From Hirudinaria manillensis (Eukaryota > Annelida > Clitellata > Hirudinida > Hirudinidae): DNA of 64,000 bases. Positions 1-13,300 of this stretch are shown one piece after another. How positions within the stretch are numbered: the first letter of the stretch is position 1; each line of letters opens with the position of its first letter. The notes under the pieces are model-generated. The model worked only from the letters and a program-made list of their open reading frames with translations, searched no databases and had not been told where the DNA came from. The position numbers and the translations under genes were made by a program. The stretch spans positions 5,664,001-5,728,000 of the forward strand of contig CM067534.1 in NCBI GenBank assembly GCA_034509925.1, written 5' to 3'.

Positions 1-624
1 ATGCACTATCGATTATTCATATCGATATATTTAAAAAATCTCTGACTAAAATAATTTAAAAACAAAATAAAACCTTCGAAATTTTAAAAAACAATTTCAT
101 CCACGCAAAATATCCAGAGGTGGGTCATTTGACACGAAAGCCAGGTTAGAATATATCAATAGAAAATCGAAAAGTGAAATCGATTTGGATATAAATAAGC
201 ACAGCTGTTGCCTCTCATCCAGCAACGAACAACCATCTTTTCAACCATTTATTTAGATTATTGCATTTATTAGATTTTATATTAAAATATATTATTATTT
301 AAGCACACGATTACAGAAATAAAATGAAATTATTAAACTGCACTCCCACACACCATTTCAACAATCACATAAATTTCTTCAAATTTTCAGAGCTTTAATT
401 GCTGTTATCACTAGGCCAATCGGACATTTCTGAAATGGCTCTTCAGCGACACCGCTAGAATTAGAAAGGTAAAACCAGAATCGTCGTAAAACCTGAATAA
501 AACCATTATTGGTATATCCAACTCCAAGACTTTTCGCTAAAGTTTATTTCCAAGAGCGCTAATTTACACCAATAGTAACAAGAATTGTGGGAAAATCCTT
601 GAATCCAATTTTAAAGTCTGGTAT
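1..624. other. 3' flank of DDX54, no confident gene
   Basis: This AT-rich stretch lies beyond the DDX54 stop codon, so part of it is probably that gene's 3' UTR. A short minus-strand open stretch (about 385-465) follows an AG and ends in TGA, but nothing links it to a recognisable protein. On the plus strand only an eight-codon ATG reading frame is seen near 435. I do not call a gene here. Confidence 0.4.
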
Positions 625-3600
625 TCACTTATTTCGATTCTTCCTTCCCTGGTTCTTCTTGTGTTGTTTTATTTGGAAAGACTTTTGCTCGCTCCTCTTA
701 TGTCTGGCCTTCAATATTTGCTCCTTTTTCTTCAGCTCTGATCTGCCCCCTGGCTTACCTGGTGCACCTGTAGGTATATATTTATATAGTACAATGGCCA
801 AACAAAAGATGATTTCATAAAAGCTGTAATTTATCTTTTAAATAAATTTATTGTTAATCTTTATGGTTACCTTTAGACTCATTGTTTCCATATCTGCCTT
901 TAAAATGTCTTCTTGGCTGCTTATTGCCATGACCTTCATCATCAGATTCATCATCTTTGTGATGAGCTTTACTCCTGTGAAGCCATGTCTTATACCTGAT
1001 TTCAAGATAAATGTAAGCTATTAGTGCATATTAATTCTAGCAGTCGAAAAAATATAACATAATAAAATATAATATACCATAAAAAAAAATACTAAAAACA
1101 AATGATTTGCTAATGAACTACTAAATGAATTTAGTTCAAAATACTAAAATGATTATTTTATTATTAAATTAATTAAAAGAGAAACCAACAAATCTTTTTT
1201 GGATTTTCCATTTATTTTGGCTCCTGATTCATTCTTTCCTTTCTTATTGTTAGCATCTGCCCTAACAAACTTCTTCTTCTTTCTATCCCTGAAAAAAGTT
1301 CCGTACAAAGAAAGGTGATTAACCATTGAGAAATTACGATTTGTTGTTGATTTCAAAGAATTCTTCACATCCATTAGGAATGGCATGAAACGGAATGACA
1401 TTAGCAATAATTAAACAAAATATAATTAAAAATTATTTGAACTATTAATTCACAAAACATGTCAAAGCAATAATTAAAGTTTTGACATTAAAATGATCTT
1501 GGCATGATTATTATAATAACATAACATAAAGAATTTAATTACAAGTCATGCCACAAAATGCTGGCAAACGATCTGGTAATGAATGCTCGCTGAATATAAA
1601 TTTATGAGGGTTGAAGTTTAAACAGCTTCTGTGGATGATGCAATGGCAATTACTTATCAAATTGATAAGTTTTAAATATCAAACCATATTTAAATATCAA
1701 ACCATATTTAAATATCAAACCATATCATCCTGTTCTTCTGTCTCTTCAGTTCTCCATCTTCATCACCAATAACATCAATCATAACCTTGGAAGCCTCCCT
1801 CTCAAAGCCACTTTCAAGCGACAACCTGAATCACATATATTATTTTTATATCAATAATTATCATTATTTAACAATTGTTATTATTAATAAAAGTTATAAA
1901 TCAAAAAAATATTATCTTGGATTAACTGTTGAAAATAAAGTAATTAAAATTAACATATATCAACCAACCCTTTCTCTGTGTTGTGATCCTTGCTAACATA
2001 ATCAAGATAGAATTCCTCATCTTTCACCACCTTCCTCGTCTTGGTCGGAGGTTCCAAAACGTCTGCCTCCTTGGTTTTAGCGGCGACTCGTTTCCTGTCC
2101 ATCCGTACGCTCGAGCCATCCTTTTGCTTAACCTTTAAGACATAAAATCATTTTTGCTTTCATTACATTACAATCATATGTGTCCCTTAATTATTAATTA
2201 ATATTAAATAATATATAATTATTAATAAATAATAATAATTTATTAAATAATAATTAATTAATTGATGACTAATGCAATTTTATTTCTGTTCAATGCTTAG
2301 ATGTGCATTAATGCATATTACAGACTTGTTGAGGTTTGTAGTTCTTCAACTGTGTCATGAAATCCTCTGTTTCTTTAGTTTCACAACAGGCTTGTGGACC
2401 TGAAAGTTGTGGTTGAAAGTTTTAAAACTAAATGAGTCAAAATATTTCATAATTTTATTTATTATATTTATATTTACAATATTTCTTAACTATAAACATC
2501 AATTTTCTGATTAGCATAATATATGTTAATAGAATGGGGAATGAACAGAATAAATAATAAAGTAATAAAAGAAAATAACCAAATAAAGGATGGTAGCCCA
2601 ATTTGTCGTCTGCCATTGCTTTGACTCGTTTGATGCTAACATTGGAAGCAATTGGTCGATGCTGTACGTATTTCTTGTAGGCCCTATCTATGACATTCAG
2701 CATACCTTCCTGTATTCATGATTATATACATCTCTTTTAAAGATTTAATTTGATAATACATAAAATTAACACTTAACGCAGCTTGTTAAAAGCTTAATTT
2801 GAATGATAAATGTTTGAAAATTCTATGAGAAAAGAGGTTTAAAAAGAAATGTTAACTGAAAGAAATTGGTGTGATTAAAATCCTAACAATATCAGAGATC
2901 TTGTTGTATTCCCTCAACATTTCATCCTCCTCATCAATGATAACTTGTGGTACCAATCCATAAAGATCTTTTTCATCTATTTTTGTAACGAAGCAACATT
3001 TTAAAAGTTGAAAAAGAAATCACAACATTTAAGTAACTAATATAATTAACCAACTAAAACATATTTTATTCTATTTGAGTAAACTCATAAAAAAACTTCA
3101 AAAATGAATAAATAAAAAACCAAGCAAAAAATAAATAAACATCCATAAAGCATGAAGTTCACCCTTAATGTTGTCATAAGACTCCGTGGCAAACTTCAGT
3201 GGCCTCCCAAGGAACACATACAAATCAACCACGTACGGTTTCTCTTCGAGACTCACAATCGAATAGGCTGATCCAGTTCTCCCGGCTCTTGCAACTCTGC
3301 CTGTTGGGGTTAGGGTTGTTGATTTGCATTGTAAGATAACAAAAAGATAATCAAGTTAATGATTAATTTTAACGACAAATATTAAGAATTTTTAAATAAA
3401 ACAAATATTAAACCGACTGACCGACTCTGTGAAGGAAGAGTTTGGCTTTAGCAGGAAAACTAAAGTTGATGACATTATCCAAGAGTGGAATGTCAATGCC
3501 TCTAGCTGCAATGTCAGTGGCAATCATTACATTAGTTTTCCCGCTTCTGAAGTTTTCAATGTTTATGTTTCGTTTCGTCGTATCCATCGAGCTGTACGAG

Positions 3601-5435
3601 ACAGAGCATTTAAATCCAGCCTCAGCTAACACCTTAAAGATTGAATCATTAATCAGGGGAGTTTTTTATTAAATTTCTGAATATATTGTAAGGTTCTACT
3701 GTCATTTACCATGCCAATGTATTCTACGTGATGCTTTGTTGCTACAAAGATGAAGGTCATCTGAGAAGGTTCGATGACGTTCCTCATCAGATGCAGCAGG
3801 ACCGCCATCTTGTCGTCACTACGACACTCGAGGAAAAACAACTGAATCGAAAGAAGTATTATATTAAAGCATATTGCATTCATTAAAAATCCTATGCCAG
3901 AAAACTTGGAAACTAACGCTCAGTTGTTCGCTGAGTTTCGTGTCGACATCAAGTCGAATGAGTTCTGGTGAGTTGAGACCGGCAGATGCAAACTCCACCA
4001 ACATTTTCGGCAGAGTGGCAGAGAAGAGCAGAGTCTGCCTCGACTCCGGAACGCGAGCCAAAATCTGCCCCAATTGTTCTTGGAAATTCAACTCAAACAG
4101 CCTTTTGTTGTTAAAGATTTAAAAATTGAGAATTTTAAACATGTTTTTATAATCACATATTCTCTAAAAATAATAACCTGTCAGCTTCATCAAAGACAAT
4201 GTATTTGACGTTCTTAAGCTTAAGATTCATCTCAGTTAAGATGTGCATGAGTCGACCAGGAGTTGCAATCAGGCTGAAATGGGGTAATGAATAATCACCA
4301 TTACGATAATAAAATACATTATGCGAATAAGAATCACTATTTTGGCTTACACATCGGGGTTGCTGTGGATTGCTGCAAATTGGTCTTCAATTCTAGATTC
4401 AAAATATAACAATTCCGATTAAGAACCTTAGCAAATAACTCTGATTAAGAAACTTAAGGAAAATATCACTTACTTATCTCCACCCAATATGGTTGCATAT
4501 CTCAATTTGACAAATTTTCCAAGCTGGAATGAAAACAGTATAAAGAACAAACATTTATATATTTTTAAATACACAATATATCCATATTAGCCATTTATTG
4601 AACCATACAGATAATACAGATAACATAAGAAACCAATGTCGACCTCTTTTGCAAACTTGTGCGTCTGCATGGCAAGTTCTCTCGTTGGTGACAAAATGAT
4701 GGCCCTTATTCCTGTCGGGTCGTGCGCTTTCAGTTTTTCCAACATTGGAATCACAAATGCTGCAGTTTTTCCACTTCCTGTCCTTGCCATAGCAACTACA
4801 TCTTTTCCTTCCATAATAACAGGAATCGTCTGGTCATTGGAAAGCAGGAATTTAGTGGAAGAATATTTTAGCAGATATTTTTTACTCTAATTTACAATCT
4901 CTGTTCATTTCTATTCATTAACCCCAATTATTTAATCATTTTAATTCTGCATTAAATCCTGAATTAAGAATAAATAGCAATCACAACCTTTCTTTGAATT
5001 GGTGTTGGCAAGTTATATCCTTTACGAAATATGCCATTAAATACTGGACCAGAAAGCCCTTGAAATTTGAAATCATTTAATTTAATAGCAATGTCCAAAT
5101 TAACCAATCAGTAATTTCAACTAACCCATAGATTGGAAGCCTCCGGACTTTTTATGTTTCCTATTTTCTTTCATTTTTAGTACATCAAACTCTCTCTGTT
5201 CATCGTCGTCGCTACTGCCACATCCATCTACCTCCATGGCTTCCTGGAAATCTGTATTTTCTGCCTTCCTTTTCTAAATTAATTAAGATTAATTAATGTA
5301 ACCGACGACGTGAATTCCTTCTGGTATATCCAGTAAGTAAATTCGATTTATGTTTTTACGAAGTGTTTTCCAGTTTTCAGAAACTGTAATCACTAACAAT
5401 TACACTCGCTATTTGTCACAAAAGTAGCTTACCAT
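625..5435 (-). CDS. ATP-dependent RNA helicase DDX54 (Dbp10-type), 19 exons, complete
   Basis: A DEAD-box RNA helicase of the DDX54/Dbp10 family, which acts in the nucleolus on large-ribosomal-subunit precursors. Exons in transcription order: 5435-5433, 5273-5126, 5058-4988, 4829-4644, 4523-4474, 4392-4351, 4273-4178, 4101-3918, 3841-3710, 3632-3422, 3300-3163, 2976-2888, 2709-2580, 2399-2326, 2132-1969, 1825-1721, 1288-1190, 995-871 and 767-625. They sum to 2190 nt, giving 729 aa with all phases consistent. Visible motifs: Q-motif with GFQSMG and PTPIQRK, Walker [33 protein letters not shown] and [11 protein letters not shown]. Past the core, the family-specific DRKKKKFV segment and a Lys/Arg-rich tail containing [11 protein letters not shown] distinguish DDX54 from DDX27. 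The first coding exon is only the ATG, followed directly by the donor gtaagc; splicing gives [10 protein letters not shown]. Human DDX54 is longer, mainly at its N-terminus and linker. Confidence 0.95.
1672..1725 (-). repeat. 18-bp direct repeat x3 over a DDX54 splice donor
   Basis: Three perfect copies of an 18-bp unit (ttaaatatcaaaccatat on the plus strand) lie at 1672-1689, 1690-1707 and 1708-1725. On the transcribed strand each carries ATG followed by gtttga, so the donor of DDX54 exon 16 is repeated three times. Only the first copy, ending the exon at 1721, keeps the frame into exon 17 (Trp-Asp-Arg-Lys). Confidence 0.85.
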
Positions 5436-6201
5436 TTCACGTGTTTGTATTTTTGTGAATTTGAGCGAAGAAAAGTGAACTCAATGTATAGAATGTTTAC
5501 AATCAATCTGGGAAAAGTTTTATTTTAAATTACAATAATGAAATAATAAAAAATATAAAACATTTAATCTAAAATAAATTATCACCTACGCTATATCTGT
5601 ATTTTAGTCAAAACTATTTCTATTTAAAGTTTTAGTTTGAGACATGAAAACCATGAAGTAGAACTTAAAGCAAATGTATCGTATGTGAATGAATGTAACT
5701 GTTATTCAAAACATTAATATTTTTATTTACATAATTGTGGTTATTTAATTATTTGTTGTGAATTTTAAACAATTATAATATTTTAAAAATCATACGCACA
5801 GCCTTTGCTCCCCACCGAGTTCATAGATGTGGTCTTCGCTGGTTATGTTAAGTGGCACCGCCCTTTTACCCCGTTACTTATGCAACTAATCACTCGAGTC
5901 AGAAAAACTTCGAGAACAACGTTTCTTAACAATATTCACTGAATATTACAGTTGCATTGGCCACTCCAAAACTCAAAGCAAAACTCAAAATGCTTCCACA
6001 ATAAGAGAGTAATGTGAATTTTTTAATAAGAAACAGTACAAAGCAACCAGCAGTGTCAAAGGAATGTCTGAGTTCAAATAACTTCTCTGCTTGGAAAAAT
6101 CAAATCCCTTTGCAAAGATAAAACAAATGGCATATATGTGTTTTATATATATATATATAAAAATACGGAGCCCAATAAATTCCTGAGAGAGAGAGAGCTA
6201 A
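5436..6201. other. DDX54 upstream region / 3' flank of Hex1
   Basis: Spacer between the DDX54 start and the Hex1 stop, both genes on the minus strand. It must hold the DDX54 promoter and the Hex1 3' end. A short, less AT-rich stretch lies near 5800-5930. A small (TA)n run and a GA run occur at 6145-6200. No ORF or RNA gene was recognised. Confidence 0.5.
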
Positions 6202-9200
6202 TTAGAGTGCAGCCTCGACCCCACAAAATCCTGGACCCGATGCCGGACCAGCCAAGATACCTCTCCTGAGAAAGTATAAAACTTGAAATTTAATTTCAAA
6301 GGTTTAATCGTAAGGAATTACTAATCATAAATAACAGGAGACCTGCAATCTAACTTCTAAATAATGGCAAATGTATAAAAAAAAGTTAATAAGTGCTGAT
6401 AAGGTAATTCACTTGAGCATTCTGCATCTGTGTTCCTCCAGTCTTATTGTTGCAGATTTTACATCTTTCACAGATTGATGACTCCATAATCTCTCAGCCA
6501 CAGCACTGGCACTAGGCCTAAATTAAAATACATTTGATGCTTATATAAAACTTTCACTGACCAAGTTGTGTCAGTTGTGATTTGCAGATCTTATTGAAGC
6601 CTTATTTATTCAATTGACATATGGAGGAAGCTAATAGCTCCAATACTTAATTAAGCAAACTATCATAAATCATTCCCTAATGGAAAAGGCTAGATTTAAA
6701 AAAATTAGCACCTTAACTGTTGTCATTACCAGCCCTGCGAGATTGCAAGCATTTTGGAAGTAATATACACCATTAATACACATCGGCAGCATAATAAGCC
6801 CAAATTAATAAAATATCATTTGTAAGTTGTGAAATGGTTGTTGGTGTTGAATTATCTGCTTCTGGCAATGTAATGTAAATTTATCCAAAAACAAACCACA
6901 GTCGCGAGTGAACATTCGTTGAGTCAACATATTCTCCCCAAAGGCAGGCCTCTCCACCCATCACGAGATCTTTTTGATGAGATGTACCTAAAATAACAGA
7001 AGGAGGTTGTGAATTAGACATTTGCAAACATATACCTCGAGAAAACAAGATAATAAACAAAACATAAACAGAAATAAGCATTGAAATTATAGGCCCAATC
7101 AATGATTCATAATTTCAGTTGGCTTAAATTGCTTGCCATTGAAATCATGTGGGTCAACTTTGTAATAACTCTTCCAAATGGCTCCATAGCTGACATAATC
7201 CAGGTACCATGGGGATGAAAGAATTGTTTTCAGGCCAGCAGATGTCACTTTTGCCATTTCGAGGGCATGATTTCCTTTCCATACATGGATTACAGTGGAG
7301 AGATCCACCTATGGAAATGGTAAGTAAAATTATTGCTATTATTATATTATTCATTAATAATTAACAGTCTTACTGACCTTGACATTGTTATCAAAAACCT
7401 CCTGCCAAACAATGTAATTCTTCTTGAGTTTGTGAACAATTGCAATCAGTCTATTTTGAAAGTAGATGTTTGTTCTGAGTGAAATTTCAAGCCAAAAAAA
7501 AAGCAGTGGCAGAGAGTTACCTCTCAATGTAGTAACTTTCCAACTTTGCATAATCACCCCCAATTTGAATCTGCTCCATAAAATCATTGATCAACGGATT
7601 GCTTTTCCTGCACGCACGCAATTGGACCGTTTAATTTGAGGAGGTCGCGAACCCAACTTTCAACTTAAAAGTTGACAAATTGAAATCCAACAAAATCACC
7701 AGCAGTTAAAGTCCACTTCGTCCCCTCCGAGGTGGAGGTAGGAATCCGGAAAGACTTTGGAAACTTCGGTGAAGAACCGACGGATGAAATCGTAAGTCGA
7801 GTTCTTTGAAGGATCGATGGGACCGTACGTCCCAGAAGGTTTGCCTGAGCTAGTGTAACATTCTGTCAATAGGCCAGGTTGTCCATACTCCCAGGATCTC
7901 ATGTGACCTATTAAATATTTTAACAGTTACTATTTCTTATTGAAATAATGAAAGTAAAAAATGAAAGACAAATGGCATTAAAAAAAAAATTAAGAAAAAA
8001 ACCTGGAGTGTCAAATTCCACGACTACTCTGATGCCCCTCATCCTGGCATACTCAATGACTCGGTCCACCTCGGCCTGAGTGTATATGTGGGTGTATTGA
8101 TGGTAAGAACCCTAAGATAGAAAAGCAGAATAAATTTTCATGATGTAAAGAAATACAATAACAAATGCAATCAAATCATTTTCAGTAAATATTGTTGCAA
8201 TTATTTTATTTTATGTTTCACCTTGAGGCTGAGCTTTGGAAAATCAAAACTGTCATATGGAAAGGAATGATCATCCACTATGTGCCAATGGAAAACATTG
8301 ATCTTGTTGTAAGCCATGGCATCCTATTCATAATTGAATTGCTATAGATATCAATATCCCTAAATTTTATTTTAAAAACTCACCAGACTGTGAAGAATTG
8401 TTTCAATGGGAAGAAAATGTCTTGAGGAGTCCAACAGGATTCCTCTCCAAGAAAACCTTGGAAAATCATTTATCCACGTGTAATTGACTGCCAACTACAA
8501 ATGGAAACAAGGTAAAATGGCTATTTAGAGAGATGTTTTTTCGTGTCACTGATATAAGTATTTAGTAATAGAGCTCATTAATGCAAATGCTTAATAAGCA
8601 TTCCATTCAACAAATTTTATTTCATGATTTTCATCAAAGATGAAATTTCAATATTCACTCTTCCATCGATCTTGTGAACTAGTTGACTGAATGTTTCCAG
8701 TCCTCGTAGGATTCCCCAAACACTCTTGGCTTTCAATGTTGAAACATTGTCATCAATGACTAAAGAATCTGCGTTTATAGTTATTTTTTACGAGATAATT
8801 TTGCCAAGCACCAATGCAGTATCAAATTCAATTTAATAAGCCTAACAAGATTCATTTGAATCTAGAGTAGGGAGGTATTCGCAAGGATTCTGGAGAATTA
8901 CACTAAGCGAACTCAGTCTCCGAGCATCATACTGTAAAAATCTTAGAACGTTTGGTTTCTGGTCAAAAATAATTTTATAATATCTGGAGAATGCTTGATC
9001 CAAGAGATCGCAGGTAAATTCTTCGGCAGAAAACTCAAAGTCCGAGGTATCAACAACTTTGAACTTGTCCGAAGTTTTATAGTTTTGGGGCATGGGCCAT
9101 GGCGTGCCATAATCTGCCACCTCAGCCTTCCTTAGTTGTAAACCATCATCATCATGAAAGTCTCCGTATTCGTTGAATACATATTGGTTATTGCAAGAAG

Positions 9201-9246
9201 TTGCAACAAACAACACAGCGATGAAAATCAAGTGCCTCGCCTTCAT
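6202..9246 (-). CDS. Beta-hexosaminidase Hex1 (GH20), 12 exons, complete
   Basis: GH20 beta-N-acetylhexosaminidase of the HEXA/HEXB type, which removes terminal GlcNAc/GalNAc in lysosomes or after secretion. Exons: 9246-8847, 8768-8659, 8494-8384, 8323-8222, 8111-8003, 7907-7700, 7607-7521, 7450-7378, 7308-7137, 6987-6897, 6517-6413, 6265-6202 (1632 nt, 543 aa; human HEXA is about 529). It has a signal peptide ([13 protein letters not shown]) and an N-terminal PWPMPQNY element. Active-site segments: [36 protein letters not shown] with the catalytic Asp-Glu pair, [22 protein letters not shown] and GEACLWGEY. All predicted catalytic residues are present. Intron 9 uses a GC donor (gcaagc). Its exon 1 and 5' flank are the most diverged of copies 1-5, and it lacks the ATGCAAAT block shared by copies 2-6. 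Confidence 0.93.
7135..7136 (-). other. GC splice donor, Hex1 intron 9
   Basis: The exon ends AATG and the intron begins gcaagc. Using GC restores the same phase-1 junction as in the paralogues. Reading through instead runs into a stop at about 7097. Confidence 0.7.
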
Positions 9247-10377
9247 TTTCTAAGTAGATTGTCGAGACGTCGTCTGTATATAAATACAAAATCGTAAAGG
9301 AAATAATCTTATCGAGTCTGATAGCAAACTACTCATATGACAATTCATGTGATGGCTAAATTTGGTTAATCTTCACGAAGCAAAGTTTAATTGATACTTC
9401 GCCGAATTAATTTTTGTACTGCTGAACTAATAGCCATCTTACTACTATTGCATGCTTTGACATGGCATAGTTTCAAACAAATAAAATTTTCCGAAACCAA
9501 TAAATTAATAGCAATAAATAACGAAAGTATAAATAACGCATATAGGAGTGAATAAGCAAGTTTGAGAGTCTATTAAAAACCGCATGCTTATTTGACCAAA
9601 ATTGTTTTTATGACTTGATGGGTATCACTAATTAACAACCGTTCCTCATTGAGGTCAAGTGCTTGGTGACTTACTCAAGAAGAATGTGACCATTAAATAA
9701 CCCATTTGACACATTTAAAACCTTGATGATTTACTTTGTCTTAAGAAAGAGGAAAAAGTGAAATTTAATGCCGGCGCGTGCTAGTAGCAAATTTTACCTG
9801 ATAATTATGAAAAAAAGACGTCGAGAGAAGTTATAATAAAATCAGGCAATGCAGTGCCTACGATTCTAGCCTTTTAAATCAAAATTCCTAATTTTTAAAA
9901 AGCTTTAATAAAATATTCATTATTTCAGTTATATCGTTTTATTAACGTAATTTGCGAAAAGACCTTGATCTTTACGATGACGTAATTGAATAATTTTAAT
10001 CCCCTGCATTTCTGAAACTCTATCCTAAGCATTTAATCAAACTTCTGACAAAGCACTTGGAATTTTCTGCAGCGTTTTCGCTTCTCAACATCTTACAGTT
10101 AAAACTGTTACCACAAAGTTGATTGTTTCAAATTATATTTTAGTAGAGCAAACCCCAGGCTCCAATATCAATTAAAAAATACCCTTAATTCTTTAATAAG
10201 AAATAAAATATTTAATAAAGCAATTGGTTGGAACGAATGAATGTCAAAATTTAATGAATTGACAATTTAAACCTTTGGAAAAATTAATGGAAAAACATAC
10301 GAATTCATTTATAAATGTATTTGTAAAGGAAATTACATATCTATAAATACGCAGGGCTGAAAATTACTGAGAAAGAT
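9247..10377. other. Hex1 promoter and Hex2 3' flank
   Basis: A TATA-like element (tatataaata, 9277-9286) lies about 31 bp upstream of the Hex1 ATG, reading toward it on the minus strand. The stretch from about 9975 to 10375 closely matches 18868-19258 (3' flank of Hex4) and, more weakly, 23455-23862 (3' flank of Hex5), so it was copied with the gene. No other gene is seen. Confidence 0.7.
9277..9286 (-). promoter_or_regulatory. TATA-like element, Hex1
   Basis: Tatataaata on the plus strand (TATTTATATA toward the gene), about 31 bp upstream of the ATG. The same element sits at a similar place in all six copies. Confidence 0.55.
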
Positions 10378-13300
10378 CTAGAGCACTGCCTCGTTTTCAC
10401 AATATCCTTTACTTGATGCTGGACCGGCCATAATGCCTCTCCTGAAAATATAGTTTTAATAAGTCGCTCATGATTTAAACTTTTAAACATTATTATTATA
10501 TATATTATTACTATATTTATTATATACTATATTATATTACTATTATTATTATTATATTATTATATTATTAATAATAATTATTATTATATAATAATAATAT
10601 ATAATAATAATAATTATTATTATTATTGTTATTATCGTTATACAGTAATAATAATTATTATTATCGTTATACAATCAAAAACATGTGATTTCAGTTTTAA
10701 AAAACATTGCGTATAATGTCAAAAATATTGTAAGATTATTCACTTGATCATTCTGCATCTATGCTCCTCCAGTCTCTCTCTAGCATAATTGACGTCTCTC
10801 ACAGATTTATGACTCCATAATCTCTCAGCTACACCACTGGCGCTAGGCCTAAATTGATGTTATAAAACGTCACGTCAAAATTAACAATTGTGGAACATTC
10901 CTGCATAGAGGACTTAATAGTAATATTTTAAATGTGTCATAACTGCTCAGCCTTCAACATCAGGTTGAGATGTCGAGGGGTGTGATAAGACACATCCTTT
11001 CAATTTTCTTATTTAATAAATACGATATTCAAAGTATCATTCTTAAATAAGTACAAACGTTTACCAGAGCCGAAATATCTGAATATGACACTGAATATGG
11101 CACTTTTAACGACCGACCAATTAATGTATCCAATAACGACTATTTCCAGTCTTCAAATCATTAGCACAAAATAAGTCAATAATGCATAATCGATTTAAAA
11201 AAAAATATGTGAGTCATGCAATTAATCCTAAGTGTTTAAATATGAGCTGGTTTCATGTTAATTGATGGTAATTTAATGTTAATTCGATTAATAAGCGGAT
11301 AAGAGTTCTTGCCATTAAATAAACTGGGCATTTGACAATTTTCTCACTAGGGATAAAATATTTAACAATGAAAAGCAGATCCATCGGGGAAAAACAAACC
11401 ATAATCTCGAATGAATATTCGTTGAATCAACATGTTCACCCCAAAGGCAGGCCTCTCCTCCAATCACAAGAGAATTCTGATAATCTGTTCCTAAAATGAT
11501 CGGAGAATATTGCAAATTAATTATAAATTGTTTACAATTATTGCAAGATATCAAAATAATAAACGAAAATGCACGTCGAATTAAATAAAGTATTTTAAAT
11601 TAATTAATTGATAACAACTTCATTTAAATAGGATTAACTACTTACCATTGAAATCATGTGGATCGACAGCGTAATAATTCCTCCATTTATCTCCATAATG
11701 ATAATAATCGAGGTACCAAGTGGATGACAGGATTGCTTTGAATCCGGCAGATGTCACATTTTTCATTTCATTCACGTGACCTCTTCTCCAGACGTGCACT
11801 ATGGTGGAGGGATGGATCTATTGAAATAATAAATACAATTAATTAATTTTTTTAAACATTGAAAGTATTAAAATAATAAATTACTAAATAAATTTTTTTC
11901 TGACCGTTAAATTCTTGTCAAAAACATCTTGCCAAACGATGTAATTTTTCTTAAGATTGTGAACAATTTCAAGCAACCTTTGTGAAACAACGAATAGTAA
12001 TTATGCACGAGAAGATGTCAACATTATAACTTTAAATATTCGATAATGCAATATATGATTCAAGATGATTTACAAAATCCATTGCAGCATTTGTTCTGAA
12101 TACGTCAACCAATGCTTAAAAATAACAGGAAAAACGCACTTATTGATGTAGCGACTTTCCAATCCAACATAATCACCTTTAATGTGATTTTTCTTCATAA
12201 ATTCTTGAATGAAGCGATTTCTCCTCCTGCACAAACAATCGAATCAATTGATGAAAGAACAAAAAAAATCTTATCAAATTTCAATTTAGACTTAAAAGTT
12301 GAAAAAAAAAATAAAATTCAATAAAATCACCAGCATGTGAAGTTCACTTCATCTCCTCCAAGATGGATATAGGAATCTGGAAAGACTTCGGAAACCTCGG
12401 AGAAAAACTCACGGATGAAATCATAAGTAGAGTTCTTTGTTGGATCGATTGCACCATATGTTCCAGTTGCCCGGTTCTTATCAGGGTTGCATTTGACCAA
12501 GAGGCCAGGATTTCCATGTTCCCAAGCCTCCATGTGACCTAAACAAAATAATTTTCAGTAAATATCCATTTAAATATTAATAATCATTTGAAAGTAAAAT
12601 CTGTAAAAGAAATGATCATGAATTTTCATATACCTGGAGTGTCAAATTCCACGACTACTCTGATGCCTCTCATTCTGGCATACTCAATGACTTGGGCCAC
12701 ATCGGCCTGAGTGTACGTGTGGCTATACTGGCGATACGCACCCTAAGACCCAAATCAATTTCGGTAAATAAAGTAAATAAATCTCGTAACGAGATGTAAT
12801 TAATCAGCTAAACATTTATGTATGATGATTATAAATGCAATTATTTTGAACCTTGAGACTCAGATTGGGAAATTTAGAGCTGACGTATGGGAATGATTCG
12901 TCATCAACTATGTGCCAATGGAAAACATTGATCTTGTTGTACGCCATGGCATCCTAGAAATAATAAGATGCCATATTTATCGGTAATTCAAAGCAGCATC
13001 TTGAGAAAACTCACCAAACTGTTAAATATTGTTTTCAAGGGAAGAAAATGTCTTGCGGTATCCAACAGGATCCCTCTCCAAGAAAATCTTGGAAAATCAC
13101 TTATCCACGTGTGATTTACTGCAAGCTATAGAAATTTGCATAATATTATCACGTAATAACATAATTAATTAATATTGTATATATACAGTCTTTGTAAATT
13201 TGTAAATATATATATATATATGATGGACTCACTCTTCCATCAATTTTGTGAATCAGTTGACTGAAAGTTTCCAGTCCTCTCAAGATACCCCAAATGCTTT

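Noticed and set aside
587..820. Plus-strand hydrophobic ORF
   Set aside because: Antisense of the Lys-rich last exon of DDX54.
625..5435. DDX27/Drs1 identity for the helicase
   Set aside because: The MD-linker (HPLF, KRVKAM) and the C-terminal WDRKKKKFV and [10 protein letters not shown] segments are those of DDX54/Dbp10, not DDX27.
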